47,865 nt of DNA from a virus: positions 1-47,865 of the IMG/VR virus record IMGVR_UViG_3300024348_000073, one strand, 5' to 3'. Below are positions 17,740 to 25,612 of this stretch, piece after piece; position 1 is the stretch's first letter; the number at the start of each line of letters is the position of its first letter. A program made the position numbers and the translations under genes. The notes beneath the pieces are model-generated. The model saw nothing but the letters and a program-made list of their open reading frames with translations, searched no databases and was not told where the DNA came from.

Positions 17740-18447
17740 ATGGCAATTAATAACACTACATTACAAATAAAATTTAGACAAAGGCTTAACAAGCTAGCTA
17801 GTAATGACTATGATAATATAGAATGCTGGCAGATTGTTGAAGCTTTTAATAAAGCTCAAATTGAGTGGTGTAGAAGAAACTTGCATGGTAATAATATGTT
17901 TAAAGAAGGTGATGAGGCATCTAAGCGCAGGATAGATGACCTCCAACCTTTACTTAATAGATTAGTTTTAACTGGTGTAAATAATGCAGATCATTTTGAA
18001 GGTAATAACTTTCCTGCTAATTACTTAGAATATAAAAGAGTTAGTATCAATGCTACTAATGAGTGTTGTACAACAGAAAGGTCCATGACTGTTTACTTAG
18101 CAGAAGAAGCAAATGTAGATTTAATAATGAGAGATCCTTTAAAAAGACCAGATTTTGAATGGGGAGAAACTTTTTGTACAATGCAACAAAATACAATAAG
18201 AATATATCATAGAGATTTTAATGTAGTTAGTCCTATATTAACATATTACAGGAGACCAAGAATGATAGAAATACTTAATTGTACTGATCCTTATACACAA
18301 GTAGCTTCTCCAGCTGATGTAACATGTGAATTTAAAGATGATGTAGTAGAATTACTTATAGATGAAGCTGTATCAATAGTAGCAGGAGATATAGAGCTAG
18401 CATCACAAACAATTAGAGGTTCACAATCTGCTGAAAAAAACAATTAA
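17740..18447 (+). CDS. Ring/adaptor protein of the neck (P22 gp4-like type)
   Basis: A 235-residue protein with an N-terminal helix pair (NTTLQIKFRQRLNKLASNDYDN, helices to about 55), a central beta region with YxxR pairs (about 95-170), and a C-terminal helix FKDDVVELLIDEAVSIVAGD followed by IELASQTIRG. This helix-beta-helix order and the C-terminal ELLIDEA...I...G.DIELA pattern are typical of Crassvirales ring proteins that stack under the portal, described in early comparative work as P22 gp4-like tail stabilisation proteins. The assignment is from recalled family shape and gene order. Two more ring-type genes follow at 29103 and 29777. Confidence 0.7.
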   Translation: MAINNTTLQIKFRQRLNKLASNDYDNIECWQIVEAFNKAQIEWCRRNLHGNNMFKEGDEASKRRIDDLQPLLNRLVLTGVNNADHFEGNNFPANYLEYKRVSINATNECCTTERSMTVYLAEEANVDLIMRDPLKRPDFEWGETFCTMQQNTIRIYHRDFNVVSPILTYYRRPRMIEILNCTDPYTQVASPADVTCEFKDDVVELLIDEAVSIVAGDIELASQTIRGSQSAEKNN

Positions 18448-18459
18448 TAAATAGAAATT

Positions 18460-18570
18460 ATGCCAGCAAAAAAAGCATCAAAAATGTCAATGAAGTCAAA
18501 AAGCACTACTACTTATAAAAAAGGTGGAAGTGTAAAGAAAAAAGCTAAGAAGACTAGGAAAAAGTATTAA
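18460..18570 (+). CDS. 36-aa very basic peptide with KGG motif
   Basis: This short gene starts 12 bases after the ring protein gene. It begins MPAKKASKMSMKSKS, contains TYKKGGSVKKK and ends in KKTRKKY; almost half of its residues are Lys or Arg. YKKGG is the same short motif found in the large proteins at 756, 38218, 43992 and 45715. Small highly basic peptides are found in virions of several phages, where they can neutralise DNA. The start is supported by the leader AAATAGAAATT and the tight spacing. It is too short for automated calls, but the lack of a stop across a motif-bearing frame makes it credible. Confidence 0.72.
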   Translation: MPAKKASKMSMKSKSTTTYKKGGSVKKKAKKTRKKY

Positions 18571-18682
18571 TATTTCCTATATTATAGTATACAATAGTAA
18601 AGGTTAAGATTCGGCTACCTTTATTATGGTGATATAAAGCCGTCCTATAAAAAAAAGTCCTGCTAAAACAGGCATTAAGAAA
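18571..18682 (+). other. Leader of the abundant structural gene
   Basis: This 112-base gap holds CTATATTATAG-type sequence near 18577-18590, a weak relative of the promoter-like element. Two hairpins follow: CGGCT at 18612-18616 with AGCCG at 18638-18642, and CCTG-CTAAAA-CAGG at 18659-18672. The second ends 10 bases before the ATG at 18683. Folded leaders before highly expressed phage genes can stabilise mRNA; that role is a guess. Confidence 0.35.
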
Positions 18683-19855
18683 ATGAGTTATTTTAATCAC
18701 GCCTACAAAAAAACATTGTTGGCAAACACAGTGAGTGTTACTACGTCACACAAAGCTCACACACTAGCAGCTGCTGCAGTTGGAATGTGTAGTACTTCTA
18801 CATACTCTGTAATCAATCATGCTACTGCTGTACCAAATGAATTCCTTTTAGTACAAGGACATTTAAACAAGACTACTGCTGCAGGAACTGCTGCAACTGT
18901 AGCTAATGATACTTTAGGAGGTAATAAACTTCACGGTGGATATGCTGCTTCAGTAAAATCTAAAGTAATTAAAACTAAGTATATTAATAGATTATGGAAA
19001 GATGCTTCTGTAGATAACAGTGCACCTACTATTACAATCAGAGTAACTGATGATTGCTATACTTGTACAAAACACGCTCAATTGCGTCTTGATCTTAAAG
19101 GTGAAGAAGTAATGAGAGCATTCAACAGAAATTACTACAAAGTATTATCTTCTGAAGGATGTTGTACAATGGATGGTGATTCTGCATCTCTTACTTCTTT
19201 TGATATTGTAAAAGCTTGGAGAGACATTATTAACGGAGATGTTATGATGGAGCAATTTATTTCTGCTACTGCATCTGATCAAACTGGATATTCTGATTTA
19301 ACAATCACAATGAAAGCTGACCGTATGACTAAATTTGATGACTGTTCTTTTGATACAAGAGACTGGTACAACACTGAGCCTGTAAAATTACTCTTAACTG
19401 AGATTGATGATGAAGGTGATGCATGTACGTCAGGATGTATTAAGGATAATGCTAATGCTGATATGCCTGTTGAAGGTTTAAGTATTATTGATTTAGCTGA
19501 TGCAACAAGCGGTGAGTCAATCCTTAGAGAACTTATCCAAGATAGTAGATACAGACAAGAATCTTTCAATCAAGGTAACAAAGATTCAGCTAGATTTAGA
19601 GAAATTGAAAAATCTGGAAAATCTGTAATTACTGCTATAGATAGAAACAGCAGATTTGATGTATTCTATTTACAGCACAGTGTGCCAAGATTCAATAACC
19701 CAACAGGTGTATTTGACAATGATCAGTATGTAATTCAAGTTGCTGCTGACAAAGTTAACAACGCTGCTGCGGTTACTGCGTTAGGTACTATGTGGACAAA
19801 CATTGCAGGTCAAGCTAACACTGCTGTTGCAGTAGAATCTTTTCCTTTAGTGTAA
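18683..19855 (+). CDS. Abundant structural protein, candidate auxiliary capsid or tail component (390 aa)
   Basis: The 390-residue product is rich in Thr, Ala and Asp and has about ten Cys residues, with a CYTC pair near 115-118 and GCC/CTSGC pairs. The beta-rich character and lack of coiled coil fit a shell or tube component. Codon use leans towards AAC, TAC, TTC and CGT as in MCP, which implies high expression. It has its own leader and a strong terminator (19881-19917), so it is an independently controlled, abundant product. I cannot match it to a named family. Head decoration protein or a tail-associated virion protein are the alternatives. Confidence 0.75.
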   Translation: MSYFNHAYKKTLLANTVSVTTSHKAHTLAAAAVGMCSTSTYSVINHATAVPNEFLLVQGHLNKTTAAGTAATVANDTLGGNKLHGGYAASVKSKVIKTKYINRLWKDASVDNSAPTITIRVTDDCYTCTKHAQLRLDLKGEEVMRAFNRNYYKVLSSEGCCTMDGDSASLTSFDIVKAWRDIINGDVMMEQFISATASDQTGYSDLTITMKADRMTKFDDCSFDTRDWYNTEPVKLLLTEIDDEGDACTSGCIKDNANADMPVEGLSIIDLADATSGESILRELIQDSRYRQESFNQGNKDSARFREIEKSGKSVITAIDRNSRFDVFYLQHSVPRFNNPTGVFDNDQYVIQVAADKVNNAAAVTALGTMWTNIAGQANTAVAVESFPLV

Positions 19856-19880
19856 CACTACATTAATAGTAATAATTCTT

Positions 19881-19917
19881 AAAAGGGTGAGATTAAGTTC
19901 TCATCCTTTTTTGTTTT
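19881..19917 (+). terminator. Strong intrinsic terminator
   Basis: AAAAGGGTGAGA at 19881-19892 pairs with TCTCATCCTTTT at 19899-19910 (12 bp, one G-U) around a 6-base loop, followed by TTGTTTT. It closes the transcript of the abundant structural protein and separates it from the fibre module. Confidence 0.88.
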
Positions 19918-19930
19918 ATAATTGAGTCTT

Positions 19931-19944
19931 TTTTTGTATATTAT
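19931..19944 (+). promoter_or_regulatory. Putative promoter, TTTTTGTATATTAT element
   Basis: TTTTTGTATATTAT, identical to 705-718, lies 38 bases before the ATG at 19983 and directly after a strong terminator. That placement is what a promoter for the fibre operon would need. A TTG at 19911-19913 or 19923-19925 could be the -33 box. Confidence 0.6.
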
Positions 19945-19982
19945 TAATAGATACTAAATGCATTTTAATTAACTATACGTAA

Positions 19983-20567
19983 ATGGCTGCCAAACACATA
20001 CTAAGTTTAGAAGTTCTTGATGTTTCAAATACTAAATATTTGTCTATTAGAGACACCAGTAAGTACGCAAAAGGTCTTGGTACAGATTGTGCTGAACTAC
20101 TAATAACTCCACCACCTGCAAAGGGTACAACAAACAAAAAAACATCAATAATAGAAGTAAAGCCAGGTTTTGATTTAAACATAACCGCTTGTGCTATGAA
20201 TTTACAACTTATGAGTTGTAATGAAATAAGAACAGATATACCAGATGGTGTATATGTTATAAAGTATCAACTATCCCCTCATAATAAGACTTATGTAGAA
20301 TATAATCATTTGAGAACTACAGGGTTAATGAAAATGTATTATGAAAAACTATGTAAATTAGAATTAGCAGCATGTGAACCTGACTCTACTAGAAAGAAAC
20401 TAATGTCTGAAATGAATGTAATACGAATGTTAATAGATGGAGCTAAGTCTAAAGTTGAATATTGTTCTCAACCTGATGCAGGTATTGAATTATTTAACTT
20501 TGCAAAAAAGAAATTAGAAAGAATAGTCTGTAAACAATGTGAAGGACTAAATAAAGTTAATAGATAA
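19983..20567 (+). CDS. Conserved-type protein at the head of the fibre module (194 aa)
   Basis: Not assigned. The N-terminal ~105 residues read as a beta-sandwich (ILSLEVLDVSNTKYLSIRD, then alternating strands ending GVYVIKYQLSP). The C-terminal part is a helical hairpin with LMKMYYEKLCKLELAAC and a second helix RKKLMSEMNVIRMLIDGAK, ending in KQCEGLN. Seven Cys residues are present. The position before Cys-rich fibre genes, under its own promoter-like element, suggests a fibre-attachment or tail-hub accessory. The beta-plus-helical-hairpin shape would suit docking to a ring. No catalytic motif is visible. Confidence 0.75.
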   Translation: MAAKHILSLEVLDVSNTKYLSIRDTSKYAKGLGTDCAELLITPPPAKGTTNKKTSIIEVKPGFDLNITACAMNLQLMSCNEIRTDIPDGVYVIKYQLSPHNKTYVEYNHLRTTGLMKMYYEKLCKLELAACEPDSTRKKLMSEMNVIRMLIDGAKSKVEYCSQPDAGIELFNFAKKKLERIVCKQCEGLNKVNR

Positions 20568-20582
20568 CCAAAACCAGATAAA

Positions 20583-20729
20583 ATGTCAGGAGTAAACGGT
20601 GCTAATTGCACACATTGTCAAAAACCTTTTTCATGTGGCTGCCAAAAAACTACAAACGATAATAATGAAGTAGTACATAAAGGATGTGTAAACGCATCAA
20701 ATGCTATAATAAGAACACAAAACGCATAG
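20583..20729 (+). CDS. 48-aa Cys-rich zinc-finger-like peptide
   Basis: The frame starts at the ATG 15 bases after the previous stop and ends 10 bases before the giant fibre gene. The peptide holds CTHCQKPFSCGC (C9, C12, C18, C20), then H32 and C35, a likely zinc site. The CxxC-x5-CGC spacing is identical to CPTCGKKQPCGC in the protein at 45715 and close to the N-terminus of the protein at 26679. The C-terminal 13 residues are polar. The tight spacing to both neighbours and the conserved-type Cys spacing support a real gene that is too short for routine calling. Function unknown; a structural or chaperone role with the fibre is possible. Confidence 0.68.
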   Translation: MSGVNGANCTHCQKPFSCGCQKTTNDNNEVVHKGCVNASNAIIRTQNA

Positions 20730-20739
20730 ATAATTAAAC

Positions 20740-23700
20740 ATGACTTTAAATAACACACTCTTTTACAATTGGAAAAAGCATGATGGAAGTTGTGGATCAG
20801 CACCTACTACAGGTTCAATAACTAGTGCAGATGCAATTGATAGTATTAATACACAAAGATTAGGTTCTTGGCATTTTTATCAGGGTATGGGTCAACCAGC
20901 AATAGGTATATTTGTATGTTATAATGGCATTTGTTATGAATACATGGGTACTACACAAGATCCTGGAGGCGGTGGAACAGAATATGGTGCTATAATACCA
21001 TCACCTGCATTAACATCATCAAATCATTTTCCTAATTGTTTTGGATGTTTGTCTGGATGTGCTGCACAACAAACATATCATGCTTTTGAAATGTGCAACA
21101 ACTTAGGTGTTGTATCTATAGGAGTTGAAAATACTGGTACAATAACTGTACAATCAAATGCTAATGTTTATGCAGGAATGGGTTCTCCAGCATTAAATAA
21201 AACAGCTACATATAACGGAATATGTTATGTATATAAAGGAATGTATGCTATAGGAGATGCAGCATTAACAGGTGGGACACTAATATTTAATGTAATATCA
21301 ACACCTTATACAACTCCTTATGAACATAATGATAATTGTGCTGCATGTCAAGGTACAAGTATAGCAGTATATCATGAATGGAAAATTTGTAATGGTACTG
21401 AAGTTATAAATTTATTAGCCTTAGGTCATGCTAACAGTTCAGCTAATAATGATACATTTTATATTAGTGCAGGATCACCTAGCGTAGGAACTATTACCAA
21501 TTTTGACATGGCTAAACCTGCTGTTGATAATTGTTGGGAGTATATGGGAACAAATACTGCACCTGCAAATGGAATGCAAAACATTGGTGTAGCTACAACA
21601 GCTACATATAGTGATTGCACAACATGTTTAAATCCAGGCATAGGAGGTTGTACTGATATTACATCAACTAATTATAATCCTGCAGCTACTTTTGATGATG
21701 GTTCATGTTTATATGCTACAGGGTGTACTGATCCAACTGCCACTAACTATAATCCTGCAGCAACTGTTGATGACGGAAGTTGTTATTATTGTGTATATGG
21801 TTGTATGGATCAAAGTGCTGATAACTACAATGCTGCTGCTACATGTGATGATTCAACATGTAGATATACAGTAGGAGGTGGAGCAGGTACATGTGATGTT
21901 TCCTTTTCAGAACTTTGTGAAGCAGATGGAACTTCTACAGTAACAGTAGATCTTTCTGCAGGAATAGGTTTACAAAACTTAACAACAACATTACAGGGTA
22001 CAATAGTAGATTCACAGACATGTGGGACTCCAACTAACATCACTGTTACAGGAGTATTAGAAAATCAAACAATAAACGTAAGCGCTGAATGCTCTTATGA
22101 AAAAGAAGATTATGATGCAGGTAGTTCAGCACCGCAACCAGGATGGGCTGCTGGAGAGTGTGGGCAAGTTACCGTAAGCTCTAACACTAAAGTCTATGCA
22201 TTTTATGATGGTACATCTTTAGGTGCAGGCCCGGCTAAAGATGCTTATAAAGCATTAATGGGGTGGTTAAAAGGGATTTCAAATTTTACTGTAGATACAG
22301 TACATGGATCTTCTACACAAAATGTATATCATACCGCAGTTGCTGGAGAAAGGTGGTTAGATTGGGGATCAGCAGTATTAACAGGTAAATTTAATAATAA
22401 CAATGTAAATGATTCAGTTTCAATAAATGGTAATTCTACATTATCCGACACTCAACATTGTACTGGTGGATCAGATTGTAATAGAAAATTAAGCGGTAAT
22501 ACTTATGTAGATAATTTCTTTACTTCACCTACAACAAATTCTAAAGCAATAGCACAATTAAACTGGGCATATGATACAGCTACTGAAAGCTCTAATGGAT
22601 ATACGTGGAATGTAGATGAATTTTATGATACTGCTGAAGGTACTTTGATAGGTCAACCAATGTTTGATCATGGTACAGCAAATAATAACGGTGCACAAAC
22701 TTGGACTGGTTTCCCTCCTCATGCTACAAATACAGATGACGTATTAGTAGTGATTTTTGCAGATGAGTCTGCTTGGGCATATCACGTTGGTGGTCAAAAT
22801 AATTTTGGTGGCAGTACATCATTCGGTTCAGGTAGTAATTCTTATACCGTTGATCCAATACAGCCTACTCCTACATACAAAGCAGATTATACTAAATTTA
22901 AACAACTTTATGCAGCACACAACGGTTCATACAGAGCCTTTTTGTATCCTTCTAGACCTAGTAGTCCATCTTCAAATGGAGGACATTATATGTTACCTTT
23001 TCATGCTTTAGCTGCTATTAGTAGCGGTAATAACATTCCTGCAGATGGGATGTATCAAGCAGGAACTACACCAACAAATAGTTTAGCAAGTTTAGATCTT
23101 TTAGAAACTCAAAATGATTATTGGACAGGACTTTCAGCAACATGGGGAGGATTAGATCAAGCAGGTTGGGGTGTAAATGTAGATGAGGTTCCTTTTGATC
23201 CAACTATTTTTCAAAATGACTTAGAAGTATTTCTTGGTTTAAATTCACAAACTTGTGATGGATCACAATGCACAGTTATACAAGTGTTAGATGAAAATGG
23301 AGCTCCTGTTGCAAGTTATCCAGTAGAAGTAAACGGTACAAACATTGGCTCAACAGATGCTGCTGGCCAAGTTACAACAACTATAACTACACCTGGCTCA
23401 GTAATTGTAAACGGTTGTTATACTTTTGTTGCTACAGGTGATTGTTTACAATCTTTAATAACAATAAATACAATAACTAAAAATTACACATCTACTTTAA
23501 ATTGTATTACAGGATGTACAGATCCTTTATCTTGGAACTATAACCCACTTGCTGGTATAGATGATGGGTCCTGCATGTATCCATTAACAGAAGAAGAGAA
23601 GCTTACAAGATGTGAACAAGTAAAATTAGATACAGAATGTCAATTTGCAACTGATGTATTTAACTTATATAAATATGAAAGATATGGTTTAGACAAAGGA

Positions 23701-25548
23701 TGTCTATATAACTTTGAAGGTCATAGTAGTAAAAAATACTCAATGGATTGGGATGATAAATTATTACCAGACTTTGGGACTGAATCATATACTAAAACTT
23801 TACATACTAAAAATGCAACACCAAAACCACTTTGGGTAGATTCTGCATGTGGAGGAACACCTTGTGATGGATCAGAGTGTATATACTTTTATGTAAAAGA
23901 TAAAAATGATAAAGTTGTTGAAGACTATGAAATAGTATTAGATGGTATAGTTATAGGTAAAACAGATGAAAATGGTGAGTTAAGACACTCTATAGCAAAT
24001 GCAGCAGAAGATACAGAACATAAAGTTAATTTCTGTCACTGCTTTACTACAACAGGAGGTTGTAACTCACAAAGAATCAAAATAACAGTAGAAGGTATAA
24101 CTGAATGTAACACTTGCGGTTTAGAATCAGTAGCATGCACATGTATACCTACAGAAACAGTAGCTGGAGATATAGCTTTAGAAGTATTAGGTTGTACAGA
24201 TCCTACTGCTACTAACTACAATTCTCTTGCAAATTGTGATGATGGTAGTTGTATAGAAACAATAGTAGGATGTATGGACCCTACTTCTTTAAATTATAAT
24301 CCGTGTGCTAATGTTGCATGTGAAAGCTGTTGTTGCTCAGTTGCAGGTTGTATGGATTCAACTGCTGATAATTATGATGCTACTGCTTGCTTAGATGATG
24401 GCTCTTGCGAATACACAGGATGTATGGATACTGCGGCTAGTAATTACAATTCTAGCGCAAACGTAGCTTGTAGCAGCTGTTGTACATACCCTGGTTGTAC
24501 AGATCCAACAGCATTAAACTATGATCCACAAGCAAATGTAGATGATGGCTCTTGTATATTACCTGTGTATGGTTGTATGGATTCAACTGCTTTGAATTAT
24601 AATGCAACTGCAAACGTAGATGATGGATCATGTATATATTGTGTTTACGGATGTATGGATGCAACTGCTTCTAATTATAACTCTTTAGCAACTTGTAGTG
24701 ATGGAAGCTGTACTTATCCAATTCAAGGATGTACTGACGCTACTGCTTGTAACTATGATCCTCTTGCAACAGTAGATGATGGTTCTTGTTTAACAGTTCC
24801 TACAATGGATCTTGGAACTACAAACTTTGGTATTAATACTCCTAACTTATTACAACAAGATGGTAGTGGTGTTAGTGGTTTTGGTTGTGCAAGTTTCTAT
24901 ATGCAGGCTTTCCCTTATGAAACAGGTGAGCCATTCTATGGTGGACACGTTACAAAAGGTATTAGCGGAAGCTTTGTTTTAGGTGGTACAGGTAATCATG
25001 TAGGAAATGTATGGACAGAATCTTATTTCTTTGAATTAGGTACTGATGCTGCAAATGGTAATCCTCCATTAACTATAGGTAATCAATATTGTATAACATG
25101 GGCTGAGATTGTAATGGCTTTAAAAACTAATGGTCAATGTTCTGATTGTTTAATGGGAGGTTGGGGTGTTAGAATAGACCAAGGTTCAGGTGTTCCTACT
25201 CAGTCTGATCTTAATTCTGCTTCTAATTTATATGATCCTGTAGCTCTTGGTACTCTAAGTACAGCTAATGCTTTAATTCATAACGCTGGATGTGCAACAA
25301 ACGATGTTGGAAACAGCAATGGTGTTAACTCACCAGGAGCTCCAAATGGTAGTCATTCTAATTGGAATGAAAAATGTATTACATTTACAGCTAGTGCATC
25401 ACAACACAGAATACACATGTACGTAATTACTGATTATAACCAATGTACTTCTTGTACTTCATTCCCTGCATCTTCTAAACACGGATCATACATGGGTATA
25501 TCAAAAGTACAGATAAGTACAAGCTGTAGTGGTAGTTGTAATTGCTAG
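20740..25548 (+). CDS. Giant Cys-rich adhesin-like tail fibre with DDGSC repeats (1602 aa)
   Basis: Probable receptor-contacting fibre. Residues 1-300 hold three related units (YNGICYEYMGTT type with following CxxC). DDGSC-type repeats follow at about 303-377 (three), 925-947 (one) and 1151-1354 (eight). Residues ~484-840 look vWA-like: KVYAFYDGTS with D490-G-T492-S493 and VLVVIFADES with D675. Two beta-sandwich units resembling carboxypeptidase-regulatory/CNA-B domains lie at ~845-910 and ~1047-1120 (VLDENGAPVASYPVEVNG, VKDKNDKVVEDYEIVLDG). The C-terminal ~250 residues are a jelly-roll-like, Cys-containing domain ending CSGSCNC. DDGSC repeats are known from secreted flavobacterial proteins, so host origin is likely. 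No signal peptide is seen, as expected for a virion protein. Confidence 0.82.
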   Translation: MTLNNTLFYNWKKHDGSCGSAPTTGSITSADAIDSINTQRLGSWHFYQGMGQPAIGIFVCYNGICYEYMGTTQDPGGGGTEYGAIIPSPALTSSNHFPNCFGCLSGCAAQQTYHAFEMCNNLGVVSIGVENTGTITVQSNANVYAGMGSPALNKTATYNGICYVYKGMYAIGDAALTGGTLIFNVISTPYTTPYEHNDNCAACQGTSIAVYHEWKICNGTEVINLLALGHANSSANNDTFYISAGSPSVGTITNFDMAKPAVDNCWEYMGTNTAPANGMQNIGVATTATYSDCTTCLNPGIGGCTDITSTNYNPAATFDDGSCLYATGCTDPTATNYNPAATVDDGSCYYCVYGCMDQSADNYNAAATCDDSTCRYTVGGGAGTCDVSFSELCEADGTSTVTVDLSAGIGLQNLTTTLQGTIVDSQTCGTPTNITVTGVLENQTINVSAECSYEKEDYDAGSSAPQPGWAAGECGQVTVSSNTKVYAFYDGTSLGAGPAKDAYKALMGWLKGISNFTVDTVHGSSTQNVYHTAVAGERWLDWGSAVLTGKFNNNNVNDSVSINGNSTLSDTQHCTGGSDCNRKLSGNTYVDNFFTSPTTNSKAIAQLNWAYDTATESSNGYTWNVDEFYDTAEGTLIGQPMFDHGTANNNGAQTWTGFPPHATNTDDVLVVIFADESAWAYHVGGQNNFGGSTSFGSGSNSYTVDPIQPTPTYKADYTKFKQLYAAHNGSYRAFLYPSRPSSPSSNGGHYMLPFHALAAISSGNNIPADGMYQAGTTPTNSLASLDLLETQNDYWTGLSATWGGLDQAGWGVNVDEVPFDPTIFQNDLEVFLGLNSQTCDGSQCTVIQVLDENGAPVASYPVEVNGTNIGSTDAAGQVTTTITTPGSVIVNGCYTFVATGDCLQSLITINTITKNYTSTLNCITGCTDPLSWNYNPLAGIDDGSCMYPLTEEEKLTRCEQVKLDTECQFATDVFNLYKYERYGLDKGCLYNFEGHSSKKYSMDWDDKLLPDFGTESYTKTLHTKNATPKPLWVDSACGGTPCDGSECIYFYVKDKNDKVVEDYEIVLDGIVIGKTDENGELRHSIANAAEDTEHKVNFCHCFTTTGGCNSQRIKITVEGITECNTCGLESVACTCIPTETVAGDIALEVLGCTDPTATNYNSLANCDDGSCIETIVGCMDPTSLNYNPCANVACESCCCSVAGCMDSTADNYDATACLDDGSCEYTGCMDTAASNYNSSANVACSSCCTYPGCTDPTALNYDPQANVDDGSCILPVYGCMDSTALNYNATANVDDGSCIYCVYGCMDATASNYNSLATCSDGSCTYPIQGCTDATACNYDPLATVDDGSCLTVPTMDLGTTNFGINTPNLLQQDGSGVSGFGCASFYMQAFPYETGEPFYGGHVTKGISGSFVLGGTGNHVGNVWTESYFFELGTDAANGNPPLTIGNQYCITWAEIVMALKTNGQCSDCLMGGWGVRIDQGSGVPTQSDLNSASNLYDPVALGTLSTANALIHNAGCATNDVGNSNGVNSPGAPNGSHSNWNEKCITFTASASQHRIHMYVITDYNQCTSCTSFPASSKHGSYMGISKVQISTSCSGSCNC
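21646..21870 (+). repeat. DDGSC protein repeat array, copies 1-3
   Basis: Three tandem ~75-base units encode GCTD/GCMD-x4-NYN-x2-A-x-DDGSC-type repeats inside the giant fibre. DNA identity between copies is high enough for recombination, for example TGTGTATATGGTTGTATGGA near 21790 resembles the linkers near 24565 and 24640. The spacing of Cys and the DD pair suggests a calcium- or disulfide-stabilised rod. Confidence 0.85.
23512..23580 (+). repeat. DDGSC protein repeat, isolated copy 4
   Basis: A single GCTD...NYNP...DDGSC unit separates the first carboxypeptidase-regulatory-like domain from a linker rich in Lys, Asp and Cys. Its isolation from the two arrays suggests domain shuffling within the fibre gene. 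Confidence 0.8.
24190..24795 (+). repeat. DDGSC protein repeat array, copies 5-12
   Basis: Eight consecutive units of the same repeat. Copies 6 and 8 replace DDGSC with ACESC and ACSSC, giving extra Cys, while the others keep DDGSC or SDGSC. The run precedes the C-terminal jelly-roll-like domain and probably acts as a stalk. Copy number may vary between relatives. Confidence 0.87.
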
Positions 25549-25575
25549 GTAAATGTTTGCTTATAAGATGAATAA

Positions 25576-25587
25576 TTTGTATATTAT
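25576..25587 (+). promoter_or_regulatory. Putative promoter, TTTGTATATTAT element
   Basis: TTTGTATATTAT, the core of the recurrent element, lies 25 bases before the ATG at 25613 in the short gap after the fibre gene. It could start a transcript for the two accessory fibre genes. Confidence 0.5.
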
Positions 25588-25612
25588 TATATACTAGTAA
25601 AGAAAATTAACT

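Noticed and set aside
18571-18682. Riboswitch in the leader before 18683
   Set aside because: The two short hairpins do not match any riboswitch class I know, and stem lengths of 4-5 bp are expected by chance in 112 bases.
21646-24795. Repeat clusters that could suggest CRISPR
   Set aside because: The units are ~70-75 bases, in frame, degenerate and coding for protein repeats; there are no unique spacers between short identical repeats.
20740-25548. Diversity-generating retroelement target in the fibre
   Set aside because: No reverse transcriptase, template repeat or adenine-biased variable region is visible in the window. Repeats look like ordinary domain duplication.
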